DNA of 64,000 nt. Source: Antedon bifida. Lineage: Eukaryota; Echinodermata; Crinoidea; Comatulida; Antedonidae. The stretch spans positions 22,983,820 through 23,047,819 of the forward strand of contig OY727096.1 in NCBI GenBank assembly GCA_963402885.1. Direction: 5' to 3'. Below, one piece after another: positions 51,101 to 62,000 of the stretch. Position 1 is the first letter of the stretch. Each line of letters starts with the position of its first letter. The notes under the pieces are model-generated. The model was not told the DNA's origin and ran no database searches. It was given only the letters and a program-made list of their open reading frames with translations. Both the position numbers and the translations under genes were made by a program.

Positions 51101-51440
51101 GTCAATCGTTGTACCGGCTTTGTCTATGTCTGCAACTGCAATTAAATCGTGGTATAACACTTTCAGCTGTTTGAAGAGGTTGTGTTTATCATACCATTCT
51201 GATACGTTCACTAAATCCACATCAAAATCTACGAAAATTGAAATAAGAAGGTTATAAAATGTGAGGTTAAAAAACGTAACGTTTGAATTTGTTATGATTA
51301 GATAATTATTGATAGATAAAATAGATTATTTGAATTTCATTATTTTCGTTACTGTTTTAACTTTATATGTGAGACCAGCACCATCATTTCCATTTGAGAA
51401 GGAATAATATATTATCTCATCTTATCTTACCTGAAGCCAT
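42122..51440 (-). CDS. NLR2: DED-like/NACHT/LRR receptor with extended linker
   Basis: Paralogue of NLR1, 1186 aa, nine exons in transcript order: 51440-51431 (atggcttcag), 51228-50725, 50078-50022, 49425-49363, 48968-48918, 48352-48296, 48024-47968, 47732-47679, 44829-42122. All junctions are phase 1 and the total of 3561 nt is in frame. Residues 4-171: DED-like (TIDLLNELRKSGILSSEKL) plus a second helical bundle. 172-284: six short linker exons of 51-63 nt. Four (57, 57, 57 and 54 nt) resemble each other (TTSNQxQG, TSNKE); two encode Arg/Pro/Ser-rich stretches. NACHT: Walker A GEGGIGKTT (365-373), Walker B LLLDGLDEL (about 447-455). Five two-LRR units fill about 876-1186, with an LLGS tandem in the fourth. 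Head-to-tail with NLR1 on the same strand; likely cytosolic immune sensor. Splicing of the two Arg-rich exons is the least certain part. Confidence 0.87.
42409..42456 (-). repeat. 12-bp in-frame repeat inside an NLR2 LRR
   Basis: aaagaacccagt is repeated three times and encodes LLGSLLGSLLGS on the minus strand, against a single LLGS in the other units. The reading frame is kept. Confidence 0.9.
44885..46409. mobile_element. 1.5-kb TA-flanked repeat element in the last NLR2 intron
   Basis: The left end is taggtgatcattt and the right end aaatgatcaccta, so short inverted ends next to TA. Two diverged tandem units of about 355 bp (about 45050-45405 and 45406-45760) share gtgaaattac, gataattaattgagca and atgaattcatatctaca-like phrases. 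The rest is rich in cgcgcgc words. No open frame long enough for a transposase. The element boundaries are inferred. Confidence 0.6.
46378..46409. repeat. Perfect hairpin at the right end of the TA-flanked element
   Basis: aggtgatcattta (46378-46390), six-base loop, taaatgatcacct (46397-46409): 13-bp perfect arms flanked by TA on both sides. Confidence 0.92.
47660..48560 (-). repeat. Tandemly duplicated exon-intron units in NLR2
   Basis: Three units of about 290-330 bp, each containing one linker exon (47679-47732, 47968-48024, 48296-48352) and the same intron phrase tttacaatgatttattgtgt. The second and third exons differ at only a few bases. Confidence 0.9.
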
Positions 51441-52640
51441 GTTGATCAGTATTATCTCTTCATTTCTGAAAAATATCAAATTTATTTAAAGTATTTAGAG
51501 TTATATTTAATTAGGTCCGCTGTTGGCAATCCATTTTTAATTTGTATTATTGTATTTTTCTGTAATTTTTGTTATGCCGAAATTGAATAAATTAATCAAA
51601 TCAAACTATAAAAGATGACAGGAGATGGATGGAACTGCTGCTTTACCGATTTCTCAAGTTGCATAAAAAATGTGGAAAATCTTGAAAGTTTAATGTTAAA
51701 TGTAATGGTTCACATAAAGATCGCAAATGGATCTTGCTTTCATTTGTGATGATCAACGTAATATGAATGGAACTAAGTTTTATTGAGTAGGAATCTAAGC
51801 AATGCGGCTTATTGTAACTCCATTGTCTTCGAAATAGAAATATTAATTAATGTCCAGGTAATTTATGTGTATATTATTCCTAGGTCATTTACTCAGAAAG
51901 AAAAACAAAACATCTTATTTTAGCTGGGGAAATTGAGGGGTCCGGACGAAACGAAGACAATCATGTTTAGAGAAAGGATTGCAAAAGAACTCCAACTGAA
52001 TTCTGAAGACATTTTCAGAGTTCTGAGAATAGAAGTATGGAAAGCCATCACCACCACCACAACATTCATGGCACATGGAGAAGAAGATCCTTACAAAGTA
52101 CATGAGTATTACTCATTGCAAGCTTGGTTCTTTGTTGACAGAGTCGCTTGCCTATTTGTGAGTGGCTATGTTAAAATTCATTCACTCTTTATTTGGTGTT
52201 TTAAAATTACAAAATATTTAAACCTTAGTAATTAAAAATAACAATTTGAATTCTACGAGGCAATAAGTTAAACAAAATCAAGGAAAATCATTGTTTCTCA
52301 CAACAGCTTCCATAAGGGCTGTATAGACTACTCACAGGTTATCACTGGTCTGTTCCTTCTTCTATTTTTCCTTGCCACAGGCTGGCTGAAAGGTCATGTT
52401 CTTCACTTAAATATTTCAATCTTCTAGGTAATGACAAGTTTAAACTTAAAAGCTTAAACTTCTGAACTGATGAAATCGAAGCTTTAGGTGTTTTATCCGA
52501 CTGTCGCCAAGTCGGATAATCAAAAGCGGAATCATCGGCTACTTGGCCTGATAACCACAAGAGTATATCATGTAGTTAAACGATCATCTTGCCGCTAAAT
52601 GATATACAGAAACAATTGATGTACGTTTTCAAGTCCAAAA
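51441..52640. other. NLR2 upstream region
   Basis: The NLR2 promoter must lie here; no TATA box is convincing. A 10-bp inverted repeat (ttatccgact / agtcggataa) is near 52493-52520. A coding-like island at 51925-52150 is listed separately. Confidence 0.4.
51925..52150 (+). other. Unrecognised coding-like island
   Basis: After an acceptor-like ttttag (about 51925) an open frame reads RGPDETKTIMFRERIAKELQ and continues for about 70 residues of mixed, protein-like composition before becoming AT-rich. No domain recognised and no start or partner exon found. It could be a transposon or pseudogene fragment. Confidence 0.25.
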
Positions 52641-53942
52641 TCACGAGGTATAATATCTGATAAAATAGGGCTTTTACCTGATTAGTCAATAATGGTTTGG
52701 ACAAAGGTTATGGCGTGATAGAATGTTTATGAAACCAAGTCAATCAAACAACATGACACTACGCTTTACATAGATCAAACGGAAAGGTTTGGCGCCCGAT
52801 ACATGCCCCGCCCCTACACCTTTCATAGATTTGTCATTGGCCAATTGCTTCCACAAAATTCTATTAGGATCTACGTGATTGCATGGTAGTACCAAAACTG
52901 TACCATCCATCCGTACCTTAATTTAGATAAAAACCCTTCCCACTTTATTTTAATTTTATTACGGTATAAAAATATAATATAAAAAGCAGCAAAGGCTAAA
53001 AGCACTGTATGTACATATAGTACTAAAAATATAAAAAATTATGGGCAGCACACACCAGGAAAATCAAGACAATGGGCAATGACAAATATAAAATTATATT
53101 ACAATTATAAGTCAATTGTGAGATCCTATTGCACAAATACATAGTTGATTAATTGTTTAAAGCTTATGTAAAATGTCTTTCTAACCTAAAATCCAATTTA
53201 AGAATAACGCTTATAAAATTTACCTATGATGTTTATTTAAAAAGTGGGTACGGGTGACATCCTGTATCTTTGAGTTTTAAATCTATAAGGTATTTTAAGC
53301 AAATTATTAGATTAGATTCGAAAGTGTGTGATACGGGGGAAGCAAATCTAGATGCCTAAATTATTTTTACCAGCAAAACATTGTTAAAAAAATACAGGTA
53401 TTAATGGTAATGATTTCAAACGTCATTTTGGCTGATTTAGCACATGATCAATGCACTTGTTCATCTCGTGTGTTACCGAAATAAGTTATAATGGACACAC
53501 AGACTATATTAGGTCGTGCTTTCTCAGTTATCCAATAACAATTTAACCGATAATTATTCGATAAAGTTCCATCGAAACGGGAACAAACGAGCTAGTTCTC
53601 GAGTAATCTCGAAGTAAATAAAAGTTTATCTGATGAAATAGGGCGATGGGGTGATTAACAACAGTGGTAGGGGCAAAGGTAGTGTTTCGCTAACTAACAC
53701 TTATGCAACAATGTGTAAAGGTTACGTTATGCATGGCGTGAGTTGTATAATCATGGCCGCCGAAGTGCTTTTTTTGCTTCCTTTTATTTGAATTTTAAAA
53801 GCCACGAAATACACTAATGCAATTTTAGTTTTTAAAAATAGTTAAAACTATGCATAATATATTACAATTAATATTACAAATTACAAATAATATTATTGGT
53901 CCTGATGCTTAAATGGTCACGTGCCTTGCTTCATGATCTATT
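52641..53942. other. Repeated NLR upstream segments, no gene
   Basis: Segments at 52650-52740 and 53630-53765 resemble each other and 38746-38885 (gataaaatagggc, ggttatggcgtgat and ataatcatgg words). The remainder is AT-rich with nothing recognised. Confidence 0.4.
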
Positions 53943-54056
53943 GGATTAACAAGACCATATACATGGCTGCAGTCGCGTGCTCAAATTTGAGTTAGTGTTT
54001 ACCGACCGACCAACCGACCGACCGACCATCCGACCAACCGACCGACCGACATAGTG
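53943..54056 (-). repeat. CGACC-rich repeat, inverted partner of 39345-39445
   Basis: aagaccatatacatggctgc, agtcgcgtgctcaaatttga and a run of accgaccgacc words. Reverse complement of the 39345 copy with a longer simple-sequence part. Confidence 0.88.
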
Positions 54057-56054
54057 AGCTGTAGAGTCGCGTTGCACGCACGCGACTAAATGACAACTGT
54101 ACGGTAATTGTTTACCTTTACTAAAAATTAGAACAATTGCGAGATTTTCATACGATCGCAATGAATTGGAAATTTAAATACAGCAGCAAGTAGGCCCTAT
54201 TGTTGAATCATCCGTTCAGTCTGTTAATTTGAAGAAAACTGTTTACAAAAAATCAGATAGATGACAGAAACAGTAACAAGAAAATCGAAATTTATATTTT
54301 TTACAATTTATTTTAAATAATTTAGTGCTTCGGGACATAGCTTGGTTTCCACCACGTAAGAGCAACAAGTGGAGTATTCTAACTGTGATGACTCGCTAGT
54401 TTTTTATATTTTGTGTGTGTATTATATATTATTACGATATAAAATGAAAAGTTCAAAGTTAGGCTATAGCTAAAAGCTAAACCTAAAACGCATGAACATA
54501 ATTACGGCAGGCGCAGCGAAGATATCGTTTAAACTTGACTTTTTTTGTTTCTCTATAACATCTGTGATATTACTCGTTAAGAATGGGTTAAACAAATCAC
54601 TTCTGATTCATTATGCTAAATAAACAGTTCTTTCATTCGGATCACAATGATGAGGAGGATAACATGATGAACTTTTTTTCTTCCCACTATTTCATCGAAA
54701 ATAAAACGTATCATTCTTTAATAAACATGTATTTATACAGTATTTAAAAGTAAATTGCATTGTCATGTCCACTTACGTAAAATATCATATATAGGCACAA
54801 AGTCTAATATAGCAGGCCTATACAAACAAACAACGAATCCTCCAAACTTATAACACTGTCTGTCCAATGATAATACTTCTACTATTACTTCACCATCCAA
54901 TTAGAATAGATAATTCGTACTTCCGATTAGACTTTCATACAGACGTACTGTGGTTATGAACCTGGTTTGGCGCGTGTCGAGTCTTGTGTGTGACGTATGT
55001 GTCGTACAGTGTACACGTCACTCAGTATTTTGTAACCAAACCGCGCGAAATCATATTATCATACATACTACATAGGTGTATTTGTTGTATTGCTGACACA
55101 AGATCAGAGTAAAAGAAAGTAAATTTGCCGTAACAGAGTTGTATTTGTAATCTGTAATATTTAGCTTCATTCAATTGTTGTTTTATTTATTATTATTTTA
55201 TTTCAGTTTGTATGTTAACCTGACGTATCTGAATGAAGTTTGATTCACGACTTTCTTTTTGTGTGACCCCTCAATTCTCATAAAGCCTAGCTAGGCCTAG
55301 GTTAGATAGGAGGCCTAGTAGGTCTATTGACTGAGTGAGGGGTAACCGGGGAATATTCTGGCTGGTGCCGAGGCCTAGCTTCTTGAATGTCTAACCATTT
55401 ATTTATGTATGCATGAAGCCAGCACCTCAACTACTACTAAACTACTACTAGCTACTTATTTAATTGCACACTTATTTTTTTTTCCTATTGAAATAAAATT
55501 TTCCTTTTTTCCCATTTTGTTTCTTCATGAAACTATCCAACCAACAAAATGACAATAATATATGTCTGGTGTAGGGTATCCTGCCAGTATAGTGATACGT
55601 TGCATAGAATAGAGTGACTAGTGTCGATACACTGCCACCATTGTAGCGAAAACATTGCGTGTCTAAGATACGGTACCGTATCAAAAGGTGAAGTTGTGAT
55701 GTCGCTACTGTCCCACCATCATGTATTCATATACAATTTTTAACATTGATCGATGATTAATATGCTTCCTAAATAATGAATACTTTTTTTTACTCACCAT
55801 CGTGTTTCAATGAGGACAAAAGTTATGCCTTTACATGCCATTTGCTAATTAAAAGGGAACATTTTTTAGGGAGTATTGTAAGCTGTCTCTTGGCAATTTA
55901 CCATATATTTAGCAGCCAAACGCTTTGATACAGGATCTTATTCTATGTAATGTAATGAGTTATTTAATGTACACATATTTTTTCCCTGGTTTCAGTAGTC
56001 TAGGAAACTTGAAAGGCTACAGAGCATTATTGTTGATGGATGCTGTGTAACAAT
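54057..56054. other. RIF1 upstream region
   Basis: Contains the candidate RIF1 promoter (listed separately) and an AT-rich stretch with several aggcct words at 55280-55375. An acceptor at 55994-55995 (tggtttcag) shows that at least one non-coding exon lies upstream. Its position is not determined. Confidence 0.45.
54966..55050 (+). promoter_or_regulatory. Candidate RIF1 promoter with E2F-like sites
   Basis: TTTGGCGCG at 54966-54974 and GCGCGAAA at 55043-55050 both match E2F consensus in opposite orientation, about 70 bp apart. gtgacgt and cacgtcac words lie between. The CpG content is well above the surroundings. It is the only such patch within 2 kb of the RIF1 coding start. Confidence 0.35.
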
Positions 56055-59000
56055 ATGATGGTAACAGTTACTCACGTCAGCGATGATGGCGAAGGGGTCG
56101 CTAAATTTCCCCAAATTCTTAGCAAATTGGAAGCAAAGGGAGTTTTATCAGAAGAAAAGTTAGAAGCATACAAGAAGCTAACAGAGTAAGTTACCCGGTG
56201 ACAGCAAATTTGGTTGCGATAGCATCTTCCAGAATTTTAATCATATTATCATTATTGAGTACAAGGGTCAGTCCGGCTTTACAATAACCACCTCGCTTTT
56301 ACTCAATATTGCCTGGAGGTATATATTTTTTGGTCTACCAACTTGAAACAAGACCAATTTCAAACGTGACACTGATCGTAAACCCCTTTCCCCTTATTTA
56401 AATCGTTTTCCCAACTTTAATGCAACTTAAATGCAATAGATATCTGCAATTAACAATTACATGAATTATTAATTATACTGTAACTACTATTATATCATTA
56501 GTTTTATTATTTCAAATGCGAAATTAACATTAGAAAATTTCTTTTTAGAAAGTTATATAAAGACAACTTAGGGGAATTTGTAGCAGAGTTTACTCAGAGT
56601 GGGTCAAAGCTTGTCAACATATTCTGCGTTGATGTAATGAGCACGTCCCCTGATATTTCCCAGGCTGCATTGCAAGCTGTTGGCTTCTGTATTTATCACG
56701 AAGATATAATCAAAATCTTATCTGAACCAGACATTGATATTCTTTTAAAAGGTATCTATTTTATTTTATTACATAAAATGATAATTTATAATAATTACAT
56801 CATGAAAAGTACTCTTGATTAAACTTGGGACAAGCATGTTAATGACCAAACTTAAATTATATTTTTTTAAATTGAATCTGTTCAGGTGTGCCAGTTTTAT
56901 TTTTAAAGCATCATTGCAAAATGTTTGTGGAAAAGTTTAACCTCATTACTCCAGGATGGCTTAATTTAAAACCTTTTCAGTACAATAATGGTAATTTTGA
57001 TATCGTGTGTATGGATGCATAACGAACAAGCATCCAAGATGTTGAAAAGTGGGACATTTTGGCCGCTATATTGGATCCAAGATAATGTTAAAATGTCATA
57101 TAAACCTTCCCAGTACAATTACGGCCATTTTGATACCCTGTGATGTATGGATGCGTGCAGAAAAAAAAATGTGTATCACAAACAACCCTGGAAACTCAAT
57201 TCTATATATATATAGACATTCCTAGCCTAATTAGCTAAATTTTTATCAACTCACAATAACATGATCACTTTAAATAAATTATTTTTTATTTAGCCCTTCA
57301 GAATGTCTTGCTAAAAACAACAGATAAAGGAACTTGTACTCGTGCATTGTGGTGTATCGCTAAGCAGAGCTTTCCCGTCAGTCATGTCAAAGATCATGTA
57401 TGTACATTTTGTAATTAGTAACTGATTGATTGTTTTTGAGGCAAATATGTTTTTCTAGACTAGTGAAATTCCTCAAACATTGATACAAAATAGAATTTTT
57501 AAAATGCGTAGGAAAGAAATGATATGATTTATGATCTGTCTATCACAGTTGCTCAGAAATGATTTTCGTTGGCGTGGCGGGTCAATGTGATATTGATAGA
57601 GCTGCAATTTTGTTGTATTTTTAGTGAAACTATGTGTGTGTAATATGGAATGAACAGTTTATGATTTTATTCATTGATAATTTGTTTATGTTGTGCAGAA
57701 TGAAATGTTAAAGAATAAAAATATTGACATCCCATAATTACTTTTTAAGCGGTCGTTTGACCTCCCTGACCCCAGTTCCTATGATGTGTTATTGATATTG
57801 TTTTCTGTGTATTGCAGCTACATGGATTATTGTGTTCTCTGGAACATGTTCTTGTGAATGGTGAATTTAAATCTGTTACAGTTGAACATGAGGCCATCAA
57901 TGCAATTATCAAGTAAGTAATAACCATGCTTCTGTTACATACAATACAATACATTTAAAATCTTAAAATCCTGTTTAGGTGGTTTACTTCAGATAACAAA
58001 ACAGCTTAATTAATTCAAATTTCTCTAATTTCAGGCTTCTGGAATCATTACCAAATGAAATGCATGTCAACACTTTACGATGGTCGAAGCTGATACTGCC
58101 CTCCCTTGTGCACTCAGCTGTGAAGGTCCGCTTGAAAGCTTTGAATGCTTTTGAGTTAGCTTTACCTGCTATGGTGAAGTTTAGTCAGGATCTATCCTCA
58201 TCTGTTGTACACATCCTAAAGACAAGTCTCATAGCAGAGATGAATAAGCTCTTTGCCTGCAAGCATGAACTATATGTCCTCAAGATCTGGGGCTACTTTT
58301 TGACCGTACTTGGCAAGGTTAGGATTTTCATATTTATATTGTTTTATTAACAACAGCAGAAATTGAACTCCTATTAAAAGGACACATTTGGGACCCAATA
58401 AACTGTCCCCTGAATTTGTTCAAACATGTGTTACCCCTTGTTCGTTTTAAAATAAAGTTTCCCCTTAATAGCGGTGCTCCATGAATAGGAGTGTCCCCAA
58501 GAAGAGGTTCAATATATTACGCTTTTAGGTCAATGAAAAATCTTTAAAAATGTACATTGAAAGAAACAAATGTATGAATCAAATCAAATACTTCTTCCCT
58601 TCAGACATTGCATCGAGGTGGCAGTTTGATCAATTCCATGCTAGGAATAGTTGAGCAAGGGTTTAAGCATCAACTCACAGATGTTAAGATTGGTACTTTT
58701 AATGCTTGGAAAATTCTTATTGAGAACTTTGCACTTGATCCAGGTAAATTCAACTTAATTAATTTTGCATAAGTATCTAACCTGAGTATGTTCTATTGAT
58801 TTTCTATACAAGTTGTCAGCACTATTTTGTTAAATGTTATCTCTTTTTTTTCAGATGTTATTTACAACCAGAAACGCATCAAACTATTAGTGCAGCCTTT
58901 TAAAGTGAACAATGCTAAGACGGAAAAGGTTGCCATGGTGAAATTTGATGTATGGTGGTTTCTGATAAAGAAATTTGGACCAAAGGCTGCAACTAATTTT

Positions 59001-62000
59001 GACCAGGTAACACTCCAATGTTACTAGGCCTAACTAATAAATTTGTTTTAGTTTAATGTTTTGTTTGTTTATGTTTGGTCAGGTTAAACAGAATAAAGTA
59101 TATATACTTTTATATTTACTAATATTCTTTATTGTTCAACTCTTTCACCCATTTTATTTCTTTAGATTTTAATGTTTTCTTAATAATAAATTTAAAATTG
59201 TTGTTGAATTTCTAAGCCCTATCACCAAATGATGCCAATATAACATTTTTTTAAACTATTTTCTCAAATCTTATTCCTGCAGGTGTGTGCTCCCCTGTTG
59301 CAGTTCTCCCTTGGACTGGGACCTTCAAATGGGATGTACCTACCTGTTACCTCTGGTACAGGTAATGGTATTAAAAACCTACTAAGCACACCTAAGCACA
59401 AAAAAGGTAATGATAGGTTTTCGAAAAACTGGTATGCAAATTGTATCCACAATTCTGGACAAATAGATAGTGTTGTTAACCCCGCCTGGCTGTAAATATA
59501 ATTGTTGTGTTTACCATTGAATTATGCTGTAACTGTTAAGAAAAATTGATTATGAGTTAACAAATGTACTACACTAACATTGTCCGAAGCCAAAAATTTA
59601 GAAAGAACAAATTTGGAACTGTAAGAGATTTAGTTTTGAGTCCGGTTCAAAGTGAGTTGATCGCTAACAATAAATTAATGAAATCAATTTTATGTTTCAG
59701 GGTCTGCTACACCAGCCACACCAACACTGAACCTAAGCCTCACTGGATCACCAGGCCCAATCCATCCTGTCTTCAAATCAATACAGCTGAAAGGCGTTGA
59801 GGCCCTGGCACACATTCTTGGCAAATGGGATCCGTCTATTGGTTTACCCATGCCTAGTTTTACTTTAGGTGTGTTTAGTTAATTTTTATTGAATAATATG
59901 TTGCTTCTTTTTATTCCTATTAAACTTCTTGTCGTCGATATTTTACAAGTTTAAGACTGAATAAATGTCATTGAATCTAAATGAAGCAGTTAAACATTTA
60001 TTTTTAATTAAAAAAATGTTTTTTTTTTCAGAACCACTGAAGCATGACATTGTCACAAGCCCGACACTTTTTAATAAATTAGGCCACACTCTTTTGCAAG
60101 CTGCTACCATCGTCTGCTGTTCCCTAGCAACTGATGTAGAACGTATGTTTGTATTAAAATGTTATTAATAATAACAAATCATTGTAAAATTGTCATCTAG
60201 ACTCTACAATTAATGCCTTGGCTGCAATTACTTTGTAATTGTAATTTGCCTCTGTATTACCACAATTAATTAACTTCTGATTATTTTTAGGTGCGCAAAT
60301 ATTCCATATTTGGTATTCAGTAGTTGCCCACCTCAAGAACCTGATTGATAACACACCACGTAGCGAGAGCTCAGACATGTTGTCGCATTTCTTCATGTGC
60401 ATTCAAAGTATTGTGAAAGCAGAATCCTTACCAAAGTGCACAGTATTGGTACGTTTTAAATCACAGGAACTATGGATATATAAAGAATTTTCTCAAATAA
60501 TGTGTTTTTCCCCTAGACATATTTTTAAAAAAACAGACTTGTATTTGAATCTTGTTCAAAAACTAAAAATCCAGGTTTTCACCAAAAAAAAGCTAGTATT
60601 CCTGCCTAAGAGCATAAAAGTTTTTTTTTCTTGTTCAGAGGCTATTAGAAGCTGTGAGTGCCTTACCAAAAAAAGCATTGAGTTCGTCTTTTTTCACAAC
60701 TGGAGCGGTACAGCTTCTTCATGTAAGTATTACAGTTTTTTTACATCACAAACGTTCAGAATACTGTAGCTACATTTTTGAATGAAATTCATAATTGTTG
60801 AATTAATTTGTTTTATTTTCAGGGTACCCCAGCTTTGTTTCTCATTGGTTTACTCTTTAATGATTGCTTTATACATGATCTTGAGGAAAGGTATGGTGCA
60901 ATAACTTCATAATTATTTTCTGGCAATATTTAATCATCTATGCGAATGAGGGTATTATTTATCAGCAGACAGTCGAACGGTATTATTGCACATAGAAAAT
61001 GCGTTTAGGATTTGGATTGTATGGTATTCTTTTATTAGCAGCATCAACACAATACAACTTTGGTGATAACAACTCTGTCTACACTATCAAACTTTATGTG
61101 ACAACAAAATGTGATGTGTCCATATATGGACATGATATCATAATTATCACTACCATATTTGGACATATCGCTACCATGTTTAAGCAAATCACACTTTTAT
61201 TGTCAAACTAGTTTGATAGTGTAGAAAGAGCTTTACATTTTACTTCATTTCATCTCTGTTTTTCAGGTTTTTCTCTATTTTCGAAGCACTTGTTGATTGT
61301 GGTATGACAACACCAGGTGGTGCACTGGGGTTTTCCCAATCTGTCTTTAGCCTTGTTGACACAGCCGCTAGTAAGATATCAAACAAAGAGCAGATATGGA
61401 GACTATGGAGTATTGTGGTCAACCCATTGTTAAATGAAATTGAAAAGGTATAGATTATATTTACACTGGTCAGGTTTGTGGTACACTATGTGATTCTAAA
61501 AGGGTTGAGAATGTTTTTTACATTTATTCATTAACTTTATTTTTATCTTGCAGACAAATGAAGTGAATCAGGGAGACTCATTGGAGCATGACTTTAGTAC
61601 CATGTATGCTGCCCTGACACTGCCAATTAAACATATTTTACCAAACACTATTCCTCATGTAAGTTCTTCATTGTATTTTCAGCTCAGTTAAAATTTCTCT
61701 TGCAAATATCTTGGGTTGATATTCTTAAACTCTGTCTACACTATCACATTTTGTTTGATAGTGTAGACAGAGCTTTACTACCATCATATGCATTAGTTCA
61801 AACATTTATTGCAACATTTTAACAACATAGGAAATGGAAATCTGTTCATTGTTTTTAAAATATCTTTTTAACATTGTGCATTATTTGTTTTAGGCCAGTC
61901 AGAAGAGTTTACTGAAGACTTGGTCAGAGCTTTACAAAACTTTCTCTCGGTGCTCTGCCTTAGTGGCTACAGCGGAGGCTAACCATGCTTGTGAGGAACT

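Noticed and set aside
53946-54161. Open frame with repeated VGRSVGR
   Set aside because: Translation of the CGACC/GGTCG simple repeat, not a protein.
56752-57293. U12-type intron in RIF1 (donor gtatct)
   Set aside because: The donor has two mismatches to the U12 consensus and there is no matching branch site before 57294.
60377-60769. 130-codon open frame in RIF1
   Set aside because: Read-through of RIF1 exons 60291-60448 and 60639-60722 and the intron between; the true donor is at 60449.
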